Origin: JBPCIX01 sp051005875
Lineage (GTDB): Bacteria > Actinomycetota > CADDZG01 > JAHWKV01
Length of the DNA: 64,000 nucleotides
Direction of reading: 5' to 3'
Assembly: GCA_051005875.1 (NCBI GenBank)
Contig: JBPCIX010000021.1
Location: forward strand, 14,731-78,730
Position numbers and translations under genes: made by a program. Below are positions 18,002-24,966 of this stretch, in pieces. Each line of letters starts with the position of its first letter. Position 1 is the first letter of the stretch. Below the pieces are notes generated by a model. The model had not been told where the DNA came from. It saw only the letters and a list, made by a program, of their open reading frames with translations, and did not search any database.

Positions 18002-18573
18002 GTATAAATAGAATTAAGGGGCGGGTGCATCGGTTTGGCGAGAATATTGATACTGATGTCATTATTCCTGCCCGGTATTTGACGACTACCGATCCTGCTG
18101 AGCTTGCTTTGCATTGCATGGAGCCTATTGATCCCGAGTTTCCCAAAAGGGTGAAGCCCGGCGACATTATCGTGGCCGAGGCCAACTTTGGCTCAGGGTC
18201 CTCGCGTGAACACGCCCCGGTAGCCATCAAGGCCGCGGGAATTGCATGCGTCGTCGCATCTACCTTTGCTCGGATCTTTTACCGCAATTCAATCAATGTT
18301 GGGTTGCCGATTGTTGAATGCCCCGAGATCGTTGGCGTTACTGACGATGGCGACGTGATTGAAGTTGACCTCGCCGCCGGAACCGTCACCAACGTCACCA
18401 AGGGGGGGATTTCAGCAACCGCAACGCCGTTTCCGGATTTCATGCGGGAACTGCTTGAAGCCGGAGGCCTTGTGCCCTATTTAAGGGCGCAGCTCAACGG
18501 GCACCCTGAGAATGACGATCCCTCGACTATTCAAGGAGCGGCGCCCAAAGAGGCCGATTTTCAGAATGACTGA
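17998..18573 (+). CDS. leuD: 3-isopropylmalate dehydratase, small subunit
   Basis: 191 residues from ATG 17998, which overlaps the leuC stop; the longer frame open from 17806 only shadows leuC. It supplies the swivelling domain of the dehydratase. Family marks are GRVHRFGENIDTDVIIPARYL at the start (INRIKGRVHRFGENIDTD) and the ANFGSGSSREHAP loop, whose Ser and Arg help bind substrate. The C-terminal 20 residues are acidic and extend beyond the usual shorter archaeal-type form. The next gene, leuB, begins 31 bases downstream. Confidence 0.94.
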   Translation: MSINRIKGRVHRFGENIDTDVIIPARYLTTTDPAELALHCMEPIDPEFPKRVKPGDIIVAEANFGSGSSREHAPVAIKAAGIACVVASTFARIFYRNSINVGLPIVECPEIVGVTDDGDVIEVDLAAGTVTNVTKGGISATATPFPDFMRELLEAGGLVPYLRAQLNGHPENDDPSTIQGAAPKEADFQND

Positions 18574-18604
18574 GGAGTTCCCTGACGCCGTGGTTATCAG
18601 GTAG

Positions 18605-19642
18605 TTGGCGGCGAGCAAGCGGCATCAGGTTGCCTTTATTCCGGGGGACGGAATAGGTCCCGAAGTCATCGCCGAGGCTACCAAGGTCCTCGAGGCAGCT
18701 GCTTTACGGGGTAATTTCGAAATCGAAGGTGAGTTCCTTGATCTGGGAGCCGAAAGGTTTCTCAGAACGGGCGAGGTCCTTCCCGACAGCGTGATGGCTC
18801 ACATTCAAAATTTCGATGCTGTTCTGCTGGGCGCGGTCGGAGACCCGCGCGTTCCGCCAGGGGTCCTGGAAGGTGGGTTGCTCCTTCGCCTTAGACAAGA
18901 TCTGGATCTGTACGTCAACCTTCGACCGGCCAAGCTCTTTAAGGGAGTAACCGCGCCGCACAATGAAACTTCGGACTTCGATGTGGTAATCGTGAGAGAG
19001 AATACCGAAGGCTTATATTGCCGGCGCGGCTCTTCTGAAAAAACCGGCACCTCCCAAGAAACGGCCCTGGAACTATCGTTAAACACTGCCCCGGCGGTTG
19101 AGCGACTGCTTCGTTTCGCCTTCGAATTCGCAGCCAAGAACGAACGCGAGCTAACGCTTGTTCATAAACTCAACGTCCTGGAACATGCCGGCAACCTCTA
19201 CCGCAGACTCTTCCTGGCTTTAGCTGAGGAGTACCCGCAGGTCAAAACGGACTACCAACATGTGGACGCAGCCGCCCTGCTTTTGGTCCAAGACCCCAAG
19301 CGCTTTTCCGTGATTGCCACCGACAATCTTTTCGGCGACATATTGAGCGATCTGACTGCAGCGCTTGTTGGGGGTATCGGCCTTGTGGGCAGCGGAAATA
19401 TTCACCCCGGGAGGGTCTCGATCTTCGAGCCGGTTCACGGCTCGGCCCCCGATATCGCCGGGACTGGCAAAGCCAATCCGATTGGAGCAATACTTTCTTC
19501 AGCCCTGATGCTAAGGCACTTAGGAGAGACAAAAGCGGCCGAACGAGTTGAACATGCAGTAGCAGAATCCGCCGCCAAGGCAGAGCGCGACCAGCTAACC
19601 TGCACCCAAATCGGGGATCTGGTAGCCCTAGCTGCCGGCTAG
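18605..19642 (+). CDS. leuB: 3-isopropylmalate dehydrogenase
   Basis: 345 residues from a TTG with only a weak ribosome site (CAGGTAG). It oxidises and decarboxylates 3-isopropylmalate with NAD and Mg. Motifs: IPGDGIGPEVIAEA at the N-terminus, the substrate-binding arginines in LRQDLDLYVNLRPAK, VIVRENTEGLYCRRG, the catalytic Lys in LVHKLNVLEHAG, metal-binding Asp in ATDNLFGDILSD, and EPVHGSAPDIAGTGKANP. It closes the ilv-leu operon, which then encodes every step from pyruvate to 2-oxoisocaproate except dihydroxyacid dehydratase (ilvD), which is absent from the window, and the final transaminase. Confidence 0.95.
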   Translation: MAASKRHQVAFIPGDGIGPEVIAEATKVLEAAALRGNFEIEGEFLDLGAERFLRTGEVLPDSVMAHIQNFDAVLLGAVGDPRVPPGVLEGGLLLRLRQDLDLYVNLRPAKLFKGVTAPHNETSDFDVVIVRENTEGLYCRRGSSEKTGTSQETALELSLNTAPAVERLLRFAFEFAAKNERELTLVHKLNVLEHAGNLYRRLFLALAEEYPQVKTDYQHVDAAALLLVQDPKRFSVIATDNLFGDILSDLTAALVGGIGLVGSGNIHPGRVSIFEPVHGSAPDIAGTGKANPIGAILSSALMLRHLGETKAAERVEHAVAESAAKAERDQLTCTQIGDLVALAAG

Positions 19643-19670
19643 AGCGGCAGACCCGTTAAGCTCGTGGTGA

Positions 19671-22226
19671 ATGAGTGAAAACAAGTTACTAAGAACTGAA
19701 GCGCAAGTGCGGGCCGGGATTGTTTCCGAGGCCTCGTACCAGGTGCAGCTGGACTTTACCAAGGGGAATGAAACCTTTGGGTGCGAAACGACAATTTCCT
19801 TCCAGGCAACGCCCGGATCGGCAACCTTCGTTGACTACACTGCCCCCCAGGTCGATTCGGTAAAACTAAACGGCGAGCCCATTGACCCGGCCAGCTTTAA
19901 TGGGAATAGAATCGCTATCGAGGGTCTCGCCAACCGAAACACTCTCAGCGTCCATGGCGCAAGCGCCTACATGAACACCGGGGTGGGCCTTCACAGATTT
20001 GTCGACCCCGTTGACAACGCGGTGTACTTGCACACTCAGTTCGAGCCATTTGACGCCCACAGAGTGTTTCCTTGTTTCGATCAACCCGACATAAAAGGCG
20101 CCTTTGACCTGTTCGTCACAGCCCCCGCGGGTTGGCAGGTCATCTCTAACTCTCCGCTTGCGGAATGGAAAGCGGTCGGCCCCCCGAGCCCTGCGGGCCA
20201 GGGAGGTCTGTTTAGATTTCATCCCACCAGGCCGATCAGCACCTATCTCGCTGCCATCATCGCCGGCCCCTTTGAAGCGATACGCGACAAGCACCGCGAT
20301 ATTGATCTCGGGCTAATGTGCCGAAAGTCGCTGCTCGAATACTTAGAGCCCGATGCCGAAGAGCTTTTCACCATCACCAAACAAGGCTTCGACTTTTTCG
20401 AAGAAGCGTTCGACTACCCTTATGTTTTCGGAAAGTACGACCAGCTTTTCGTACCGGAGTTCAACCATGGCGCCATGGAAAATATTGGGGCCGTCACATT
20501 CAATGAGGGTGCAATATTTCGGTCCCGGGTGACCGAGGCCCGGCGCGAAAGGCGCGGCCTGATAATCCTGCATGAAATGGCCCACATGTGGTTCGGCGAC
20601 CTTGTGACCATGCGCTGGTGGAACGATCTGTGGCTGAATGAAAGCTTCGCCACCTATCAGGGAACTCTGGCGCTGGCCGAAGCGACGCGATTCAAGCAGG
20701 CCTGGACAACCTTTGCCCAAGGGGAGAAGGCATCGGCCTACGCGCAGGATCAACTTCCCACCACCCACCCCATCACGGCGAAGATTCCGGACACTGAAGC
20801 CACGCTTTCAAACTTCGATGCAATTACTTATTCGAAAGGGGCCTCGGTTCTGAAGCAGCTGGTCGCCTGGGTTGGCCGCGATGAGTTTGACCAGGGAGTG
20901 AAGAAGTACTTCCGTAAACATGAATATGGCAACACCGAGTTGGGCGACTTTCTCGCACCGCTGGAAGAAGCTTCAGGCCGCGATCTAAAAGCATGGTCGG
21001 GAGAATGGCTCGAGAAAGCCGGTGTCAACACGTTGTCCGCAGCCTTCGAAACCGAGGCCGGTCACTTTACTTCGTTTTCGATCGTTCAAGATGCTCCCGA
21101 GGAGTGGCCCACGCTGAGGTCCCATCGTCTGGCCATCGGGCTCTACGACGATGAATCGGACAAGCTGGTTCGACGCCGCCGCGTGGAAGCCGATGTAGTC
21201 GGCGCAAAGACTGATATCGCCGAGCTAGCCGGAGAGACCGTCCCTGCGCTCATCGTTTTGAACGATGACGATCTGGCTTATGCGAAGGTCCGGCTCGACC
21301 CATTGTCCCTCAAGACGACGGTGGCACGAGTTGGTGATATCGCAGATCCGCTGGCCCGCGCTCTTTGCTGGTCCGCGGCGTGGCAAATGGTGCGCGATGC
21401 CGAGATGGCAGCGCGGGAATACCTGACCATGGTGCTGGGAAACATCGCGTCGGAAACGGACATTGGCATCGTGCAAACGCTCCTGGGTCAGGCAAAAAGA
21501 GCCATCACCGCCTACGGCGATCCTGCCAACAGACCGACGGCTCTCGGGGCTCTCGCGACTCACGCCAAAACTTCTCTAACCGAGGCCGAGCCCGGAGGAG
21601 ATCTTCAGCGGGCATGGGCTGAGACATTAATTGGTGCTGCAACCGGCGCTGAAGATGCCCGGATTTTACGGGGTTTGCTCGACGGCCGGGTAGCTTATGA
21701 CGGGCTCGCAGTGGATATTGGCCTTCGTTGGGCTATTGTCGGCGCCCTTTCTGAAGGAGGCGCCGGCGGCCAGGACCTAATCGACGAAGAACTAAAGCGC
21801 GACCCTACCGACGATGGTCGGCGTCAGGCCGTCGCGGCGAAAGCCTCGCGCCCGGTAAAAGGCGCCAAAGATGAGGCATGGGAAATGTTCGTCGGGGACC
21901 GCAGCATTCCGCTGGCCACACTGCGCGCAATCGTGGCCGGGTTCCAAAGATACGACCAAATAGAAACGATCGAGCCTTTTGTTGAGAAGTACTTTGCCGA
22001 ACTGGGCGGCGTTTGGTCGGAGCGCGAACCTGAGGTGGCAAGGACGTTTGCAGGCGGCATGTTCCCGCGCGTTACGGTGACCCAAGAACTTGTCGACCGC
22101 ACCGCTGAGTACATAAACTCAAATGAGCTTCAGTACGCTTTGAAAAGAATTCTGCTCGAAGCCAAAGATGAGCTTGAGCGAGCCTTGCGTGCCCGCTCTC
22201 GTGACACTGCCGCCACGGGTGGCTGA
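19671..22226 (+). CDS. pepN: Aminopeptidase N (M1 family zinc metallopeptidase)
   Basis: 851 residues, typical for actinobacterial PepN. It removes N-terminal residues from peptides in the cytoplasm; no signal peptide is seen. The exopeptidase motif GAMEN begins at residue 267; the zinc site is HEMAH (301-305) with the third ligand Glu324 in WLNESFA; the Tyr of the AITYSKGASVLKQL segment is the expected transition-state stabiliser. The C-terminal half matches the ERAP1-like helical domain. It starts 28 bases after leuB and may be read through from the operon, though the link is not functional in any obvious way. Confidence 0.95.
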   Translation: MSENKLLRTEAQVRAGIVSEASYQVQLDFTKGNETFGCETTISFQATPGSATFVDYTAPQVDSVKLNGEPIDPASFNGNRIAIEGLANRNTLSVHGASAYMNTGVGLHRFVDPVDNAVYLHTQFEPFDAHRVFPCFDQPDIKGAFDLFVTAPAGWQVISNSPLAEWKAVGPPSPAGQGGLFRFHPTRPISTYLAAIIAGPFEAIRDKHRDIDLGLMCRKSLLEYLEPDAEELFTITKQGFDFFEEAFDYPYVFGKYDQLFVPEFNHGAMENIGAVTFNEGAIFRSRVTEARRERRGLIILHEMAHMWFGDLVTMRWWNDLWLNESFATYQGTLALAEATRFKQAWTTFAQGEKASAYAQDQLPTTHPITAKIPDTEATLSNFDAITYSKGASVLKQLVAWVGRDEFDQGVKKYFRKHEYGNTELGDFLAPLEEASGRDLKAWSGEWLEKAGVNTLSAAFETEAGHFTSFSIVQDAPEEWPTLRSHRLAIGLYDDESDKLVRRRRVEADVVGAKTDIAELAGETVPALIVLNDDDLAYAKVRLDPLSLKTTVARVGDIADPLARALCWSAAWQMVRDAEMAAREYLTMVLGNIASETDIGIVQTLLGQAKRAITAYGDPANRPTALGALATHAKTSLTEAEPGGDLQRAWAETLIGAATGAEDARILRGLLDGRVAYDGLAVDIGLRWAIVGALSEGGAGGQDLIDEELKRDPTDDGRRQAVAAKASRPVKGAKDEAWEMFVGDRSIPLATLRAIVAGFQRYDQIETIEPFVEKYFAELGGVWSEREPEVARTFAGGMFPRVTVTQELVDRTAEYINSNELQYALKRILLEAKDELERALRARSRDTAATGG

Positions 22227-22578
22227 GACTCCCGAGCCAAAGCCATTTTCGGTATGGCTATCTGCCATGGCCCAACACGCGGGAGTAGCGGAGCCGGCAG
22301 CGCTGCAGGCCTTCCTTCAACGCAGCGCTTGCCATTGCACCGAAGAAAACGCCGAGGAATGGCTGAACGGGACGGCCGTCCCAGGCTACGATAAAAAGAG
22401 AGACATTATCAGGGCGTTTCATACCGCCCTGCCCGATATTGAGGTCTGGGAGGAATACCGCTTGTTCGTTAAAGGGGAACCATTCCTGCAAGGCAGGCGT
22501 GCCCGGGCAAGCTTCATCGACGAAACCCTCGATCAGATGCTGGGCCAGACGGGGCTACCCCCCGGCCTGCAGGACTGA
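22168..22578 (+). CDS. Hypothetical protein overlapping the end of pepN
   Basis: 136 residues if begun at ATG 22168, which overlaps pepN by 59 bases; GTG 22201 (125 residues) or ATG 22267 would reduce or remove the overlap. The protein is soluble, helical, with a PGYDKKRDIIRAFHTALPD segment and a Cys-His-Cys cluster (SACHCTEE). The order of helices is faintly like an Xre-type helix-turn-helix plus C-terminal extension, but I cannot assign a family. It lies between pepN and the tRNA gene on the same strand. Confidence 0.5.
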   Translation: MSLSEPCVPALVTLPPRVAETPEPKPFSVWLSAMAQHAGVAEPAALQAFLQRSACHCTEENAEEWLNGTAVPGYDKKRDIIRAFHTALPDIEVWEEYRLFVKGEPFLQGRRARASFIDETLDQMLGQTGLPPGLQD

Positions 22579-22622
22579 GGGCTGTGTCGCGCGGGGCAGA
22601 TATGGGAGTTGGCGCTTATTCC

Positions 22623-22693
22623 GGCGGTGTGGCCGAGTGGTTAGGCAGGGGCTCGCAAGGCCTCGTACTGTGGTTCGAATCCACGCACCGCCT
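22623..22693 (+). tRNA. tRNA-Cys (GCA), with C at position 33
   Basis: Full cloverleaf of 71 bases without encoded CCA. The acceptor stem is GGCGGTG/CACCGCC, the D arm starts GCCGAGTGG, the anticodon stem is GGGGC/GCCTC, the loop is TCGCAAG, the variable loop GTAC, and the T arm has GGTTCGAATCC. The anticodon is GCA and the discriminator base is T73, both cysteine identity features. The oddity is C33 where U33 is nearly universal, with U32-G38 flanking the loop. The gene may be functional with a strained U-turn, or be damaged. Confidence 0.88.
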
Positions 22694-22723
22694 CTTATCG
22701 TTTGCTTTGCCCGCGCTCTCGGA

Positions 22724-23011
22724 CTACGGCCGGTTGCCTGAGTCCTCCTCGTCGCAAAGGCCCATCGCGAATTCGTTCAGTCGATCGAGGGTGGCTGGAT
22801 CGATTTGAGCTTCTAGCCTTCGCAAGCAATCCTTTAGCTCGGTAAAGGTCCGGGCTTCCATTTCGCACTCGCTGCAGGCTTCGAGATGCAAAGATATGTT
22901 TGCCGCAGTCGGCTCGTCGACCATTTCGCGGTCGAGGTAAGCCTGTAGCCTTCGGGCAACATTGTTGCATTCGCTAACTCGTGGGCCGCGGCCCAGCCCC
23001 CAAAATTTCAT
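22724..23011 (-). CDS. Zinc-finger anti-sigma factor (RsrA/ZAS-like)
   Basis: 95 residues, soluble. The His-x3-Cys-x2-Cys motif is HLEACSEC, with an upstream Cys in VSECNNVARRL; together these make the ZAS-type zinc site of redox-sensing anti-sigma factors such as RsrA. A short helical C-terminus follows, with no membrane segment. It overlaps the sigma gene by four bases (ATGA), the standard coupled arrangement, so it should hold that sigma factor inactive until zinc loss or oxidation. MsrA, a methionine sulfoxide reductase, lies just upstream on the same strand and would fit a redox-stress regulon. Confidence 0.85.
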   Translation of the reverse strand: MKFWGLGRGPRVSECNNVARRLQAYLDREMVDEPTAANISLHLEACSECEMEARTFTELKDCLRRLEAQIDPATLDRLNEFAMGLCDEEDSGNRP

Positions 23012-23586
23012 GGCGGAGCACTCCCGGGAGCGATCCCCTGCGAGGCGAGGACCTTGCGCAACCTGGCTCGGCCTCGGTGAAGCCTGCTCATTACCGTGCC
23101 TTGCGGGATAGACAGAAAAGCGGCTGCATCCTGGTAGCTCAGCCCATCGACATCGACCAATTCGACGACAGAACGAAACTTATCGGGTAGCGCCTTAAAT
23201 GCTGATGCAACCTCGGCGCCGAATGCATTGTTGAGGGCCGCCAGCTGCGTGGAATCCTCTGATGCATTGCCTGAGGCGTCGGTCACTGAAACCATCTCGT
23301 CGCCCGGCAATAGCAATTCGGGCTTGCGCTTGCGGGCCCGATTTATGTGGGTGTTTCTCAAAATCTTCAACAACCAGGCCCTCGGATACTTTCCGTCGAA
23401 TCCATCAATTCCGCGAAACGCCCGTAACAGCGTGTCCTGCACCAAGTCCTCGGCGTCGGCCTGATTTCGGGTTAGGCCAAAAGCTACCCGGTACAAAAGA
23501 CCGATCTCGGGAACGACAAATCGCTCAACTGCCTCCCTGCGCCGAATCTTAGATGCGGCCAACTCGTTCGTAGATTCAGCCACCAT
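23008..23586 (-). CDS. ECF RNA polymerase sigma factor (SigR/RpoE-like)
   Basis: 192 residues. Region 2 contains RNQADAEDLVQDTLLRAFRGID and the GKYPRAWLLKILRNTHIN segment (read as DLVQDTLLRAF and PRAWLLKILRNTHIN). Region 4 shows LVDVDGLSYQDAAAFLSIP and GTVMSRLHRGRARLRK, the -35 helix-turn-helix. It directs transcription for a stress regulon and is paired with the zinc anti-sigma factor downstream. No clear Shine-Dalgarno sequence; a triple 14-base repeat occupies the upstream DNA. Confidence 0.93.
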   Translation of the reverse strand: MVAESTNELAASKIRRREAVERFVVPEIGLLYRVAFGLTRNQADAEDLVQDTLLRAFRGIDGFDGKYPRAWLLKILRNTHINRARKRKPELLLPGDEMVSVTDASGNASEDSTQLAALNNAFGAEVASAFKALPDKFRSVVELVDVDGLSYQDAAAFLSIPQGTVMSRLHRGRARLRKVLASQGIAPGSAPP

Positions 23587-23594
23587 TAATCACT

Positions 23595-23634
23595 CGCTTT
23601 AGCAAACGCTCTTAAGCAAACGCTCTTTAGCAAA
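23595..23634 (-). repeat. Three near-identical 12-14-base tandem repeats upstream of the ECF sigma gene
   Basis: On the plus strand the units are CGCTTTAGCAAA (23595-23606), CGCTCTTAAGCAAA (23607-23620) and CGCTCTTTAGCAAA (23621-23634). They begin nine bases before the sigma start codon and could be binding sites, or slippage products within the promoter. Confidence 0.8.
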
Positions 23635-23673
23635 CGTCCGGGAAGCCCACATTATTCCGCAGCTTACCCGAGA

Positions 23674-24144
23674 CTAAATTTTACAGGTGGCCAATCCTCG
23701 CTTTTCGAGGTACTGCTGGTGATAGTCCTCGGCCGGCCAAAAGGTCGTGGCCGCAACCAGTTGGGTGACGATTGGCTTCCGAAATTTGCCGGTGCGTTCC
23801 AGTTCTTCCATCGAAGCGGCCGCGCCCGCCTGTTGCTCTTCGTCGTGATAGAAGATCGCCGATCGGTATTGACTACCGACATCGGGCCCCTGCCGGTTGA
23901 GGGTCGTGGGGTTGTGATTGGTCCAGAAAACATCAAGCAGTTTTTCGTAAGACACCCGGCTTGCGTCGTACGTAACCTCCACGGCCTCGGCGTGTGCCGT
24001 GCGCCCGGAGCACACGTCTTTGTAACTGGGATTTTCCAATTGGCCGCCCGTGTAACCGACCATGGTGGAGGTCACTCCCTCGACCATCCGGAATTCGGCT
24101 TCTACTCCCCAAAAACAACCCGCCGCAAATGTAGCTTTAGCCAC
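23674..24144 (-). CDS. msrA: Peptide methionine-S-sulfoxide reductase
   Basis: 156 residues from GTG 24144, chosen because GGAAGG lies seven bases before it; a GTG five codons earlier has no ribosome site. Reduces methionine-S-sulfoxide in oxidised proteins using thioredoxin. The catalytic motif is AGCFWGVEAEF, followed by VGYTGGQLENPSYKDVCSG and the DPTTLNRQGPDVGSQYRSA-type segment (here NPTTLNRQGPDVGSQYRS). The GCFWG cysteine is encoded normally. The C-terminus ends RGLATCKI, whose Cys could be a resolving residue. Just upstream of the ECF sigma pair on the same strand. Confidence 0.95.
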   Translation of the reverse strand: MAKATFAAGCFWGVEAEFRMVEGVTSTMVGYTGGQLENPSYKDVCSGRTAHAEAVEVTYDASRVSYEKLLDVFWTNHNPTTLNRQGPDVGSQYRSAIFYHDEEQQAGAAASMEELERTGKFRKPIVTQLVAATTFWPAEDYHQQYLEKRGLATCKI

Positions 24145-24243
24145 GCTGTCACCTTCCACTAGTTCGTCACTAATGGAACAACTTTAGTCCAGCTGCTATT
24201 CCTAATCGGCCAACCGCTCCCAAGGAACTCTCACTAGTGGCCA

Positions 24244-24954
24244 CTAAATCGGGGGCAGCCAATTGTTCCTTGAGAATATTCCAATCAAAGGATAGAAAAG
24301 CCGGTTCCAGTATCCGGTGACAAGCAATACGCCCATCACCACCAGCAGACCTCCGCCGGTTCTTTCGATCCCCAGGGCATGTTTTGTGAGAAACCGAAAT
24401 GTGGCGCCCGCACGGGTGTACGCCAGAGCCATTAACAAGAATGGGACGGCCATCCCGAGTGAGTAGATGGCAAGCAGAAGTGCGCCCTTCCACGCCGTCT
24501 GGGTTGCTCCCGCAAGCCCAAGGACTCCCCCCAGAATTGGACCTATGCATGGGGTCCAGCCAAAGGCGAATGCCATTCCGAGCGGCAAGGCGCCAAGGGG
24601 GCCGGGTCTTACCTTCCGAAAATCCATTCGTTTTTCCTTCATCAAGAAGGGTATACGCAGGATTCCTAGCATCGAGAGGCCCATTACGATCACCGCCACT
24701 CCGGCTATTTTCAACAGCAGGGGCAGCTGTCCGAGCAGGAACCCGCCAATCAACGAAGCGCTCAGGCCGAGCGCTGTGAAAATGAGAGCGAATCCCAACA
24801 CAAACAGAAGGGCGCTGCCCATCACTCGTTTTCGCTCCGGACTTCCCGCTGAGACCCCGCTTATGTACGAAAGGTAGCCTGGGATCAATGGAAGGATGCA
24901 GGGCGTTACGATTGATAGCACCCCTGCAAGGAACGCAAGCGGGGCAAGTTGCAT
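24244..24954 (-). CDS. ccdA: CcdA-type cytochrome c biogenesis / thiol-disulfide membrane protein
   Basis: 236 residues with six predicted membrane helices, the DsbD/CcdA core size. It carries electrons from cytoplasmic thioredoxin across the membrane. Key cysteines lie in IVTPCILPLIPGYLSYISG (first helix, Cys-Pro-x-x-Pro style) and in GWTPCIGPILGGVLGLA (fourth helix), the hallmark pair of the family. It starts 12 bases after the copper ATPase gene, so the two are probably cotranscribed; a shared role in supplying copper or reduced thiols to extracytoplasmic proteins such as cytochrome oxidase is a reasonable inference. Confidence 0.92.
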   Translation of the reverse strand: MQLAPLAFLAGVLSIVTPCILPLIPGYLSYISGVSAGSPERKRVMGSALLFVLGFALIFTALGLSASLIGGFLLGQLPLLLKIAGVAVIVMGLSMLGILRIPFLMKEKRMDFRKVRPGPLGALPLGMAFAFGWTPCIGPILGGVLGLAGATQTAWKGALLLAIYSLGMAVPFLLMALAYTRAGATFRFLTKHALGIERTGGGLLVVMGVLLVTGYWNRLFYPLIGIFSRNNWLPPI

Positions 24955-24966
24955 CGGCGGGCAGGC

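Noticed and set aside
24170..24550. Reading frames on the opposite strand or alternate frame of ccdA and copA, some over 100 codons
   Set aside because: They lie entirely within well-conserved genes and show no motifs; they reflect high GC content.
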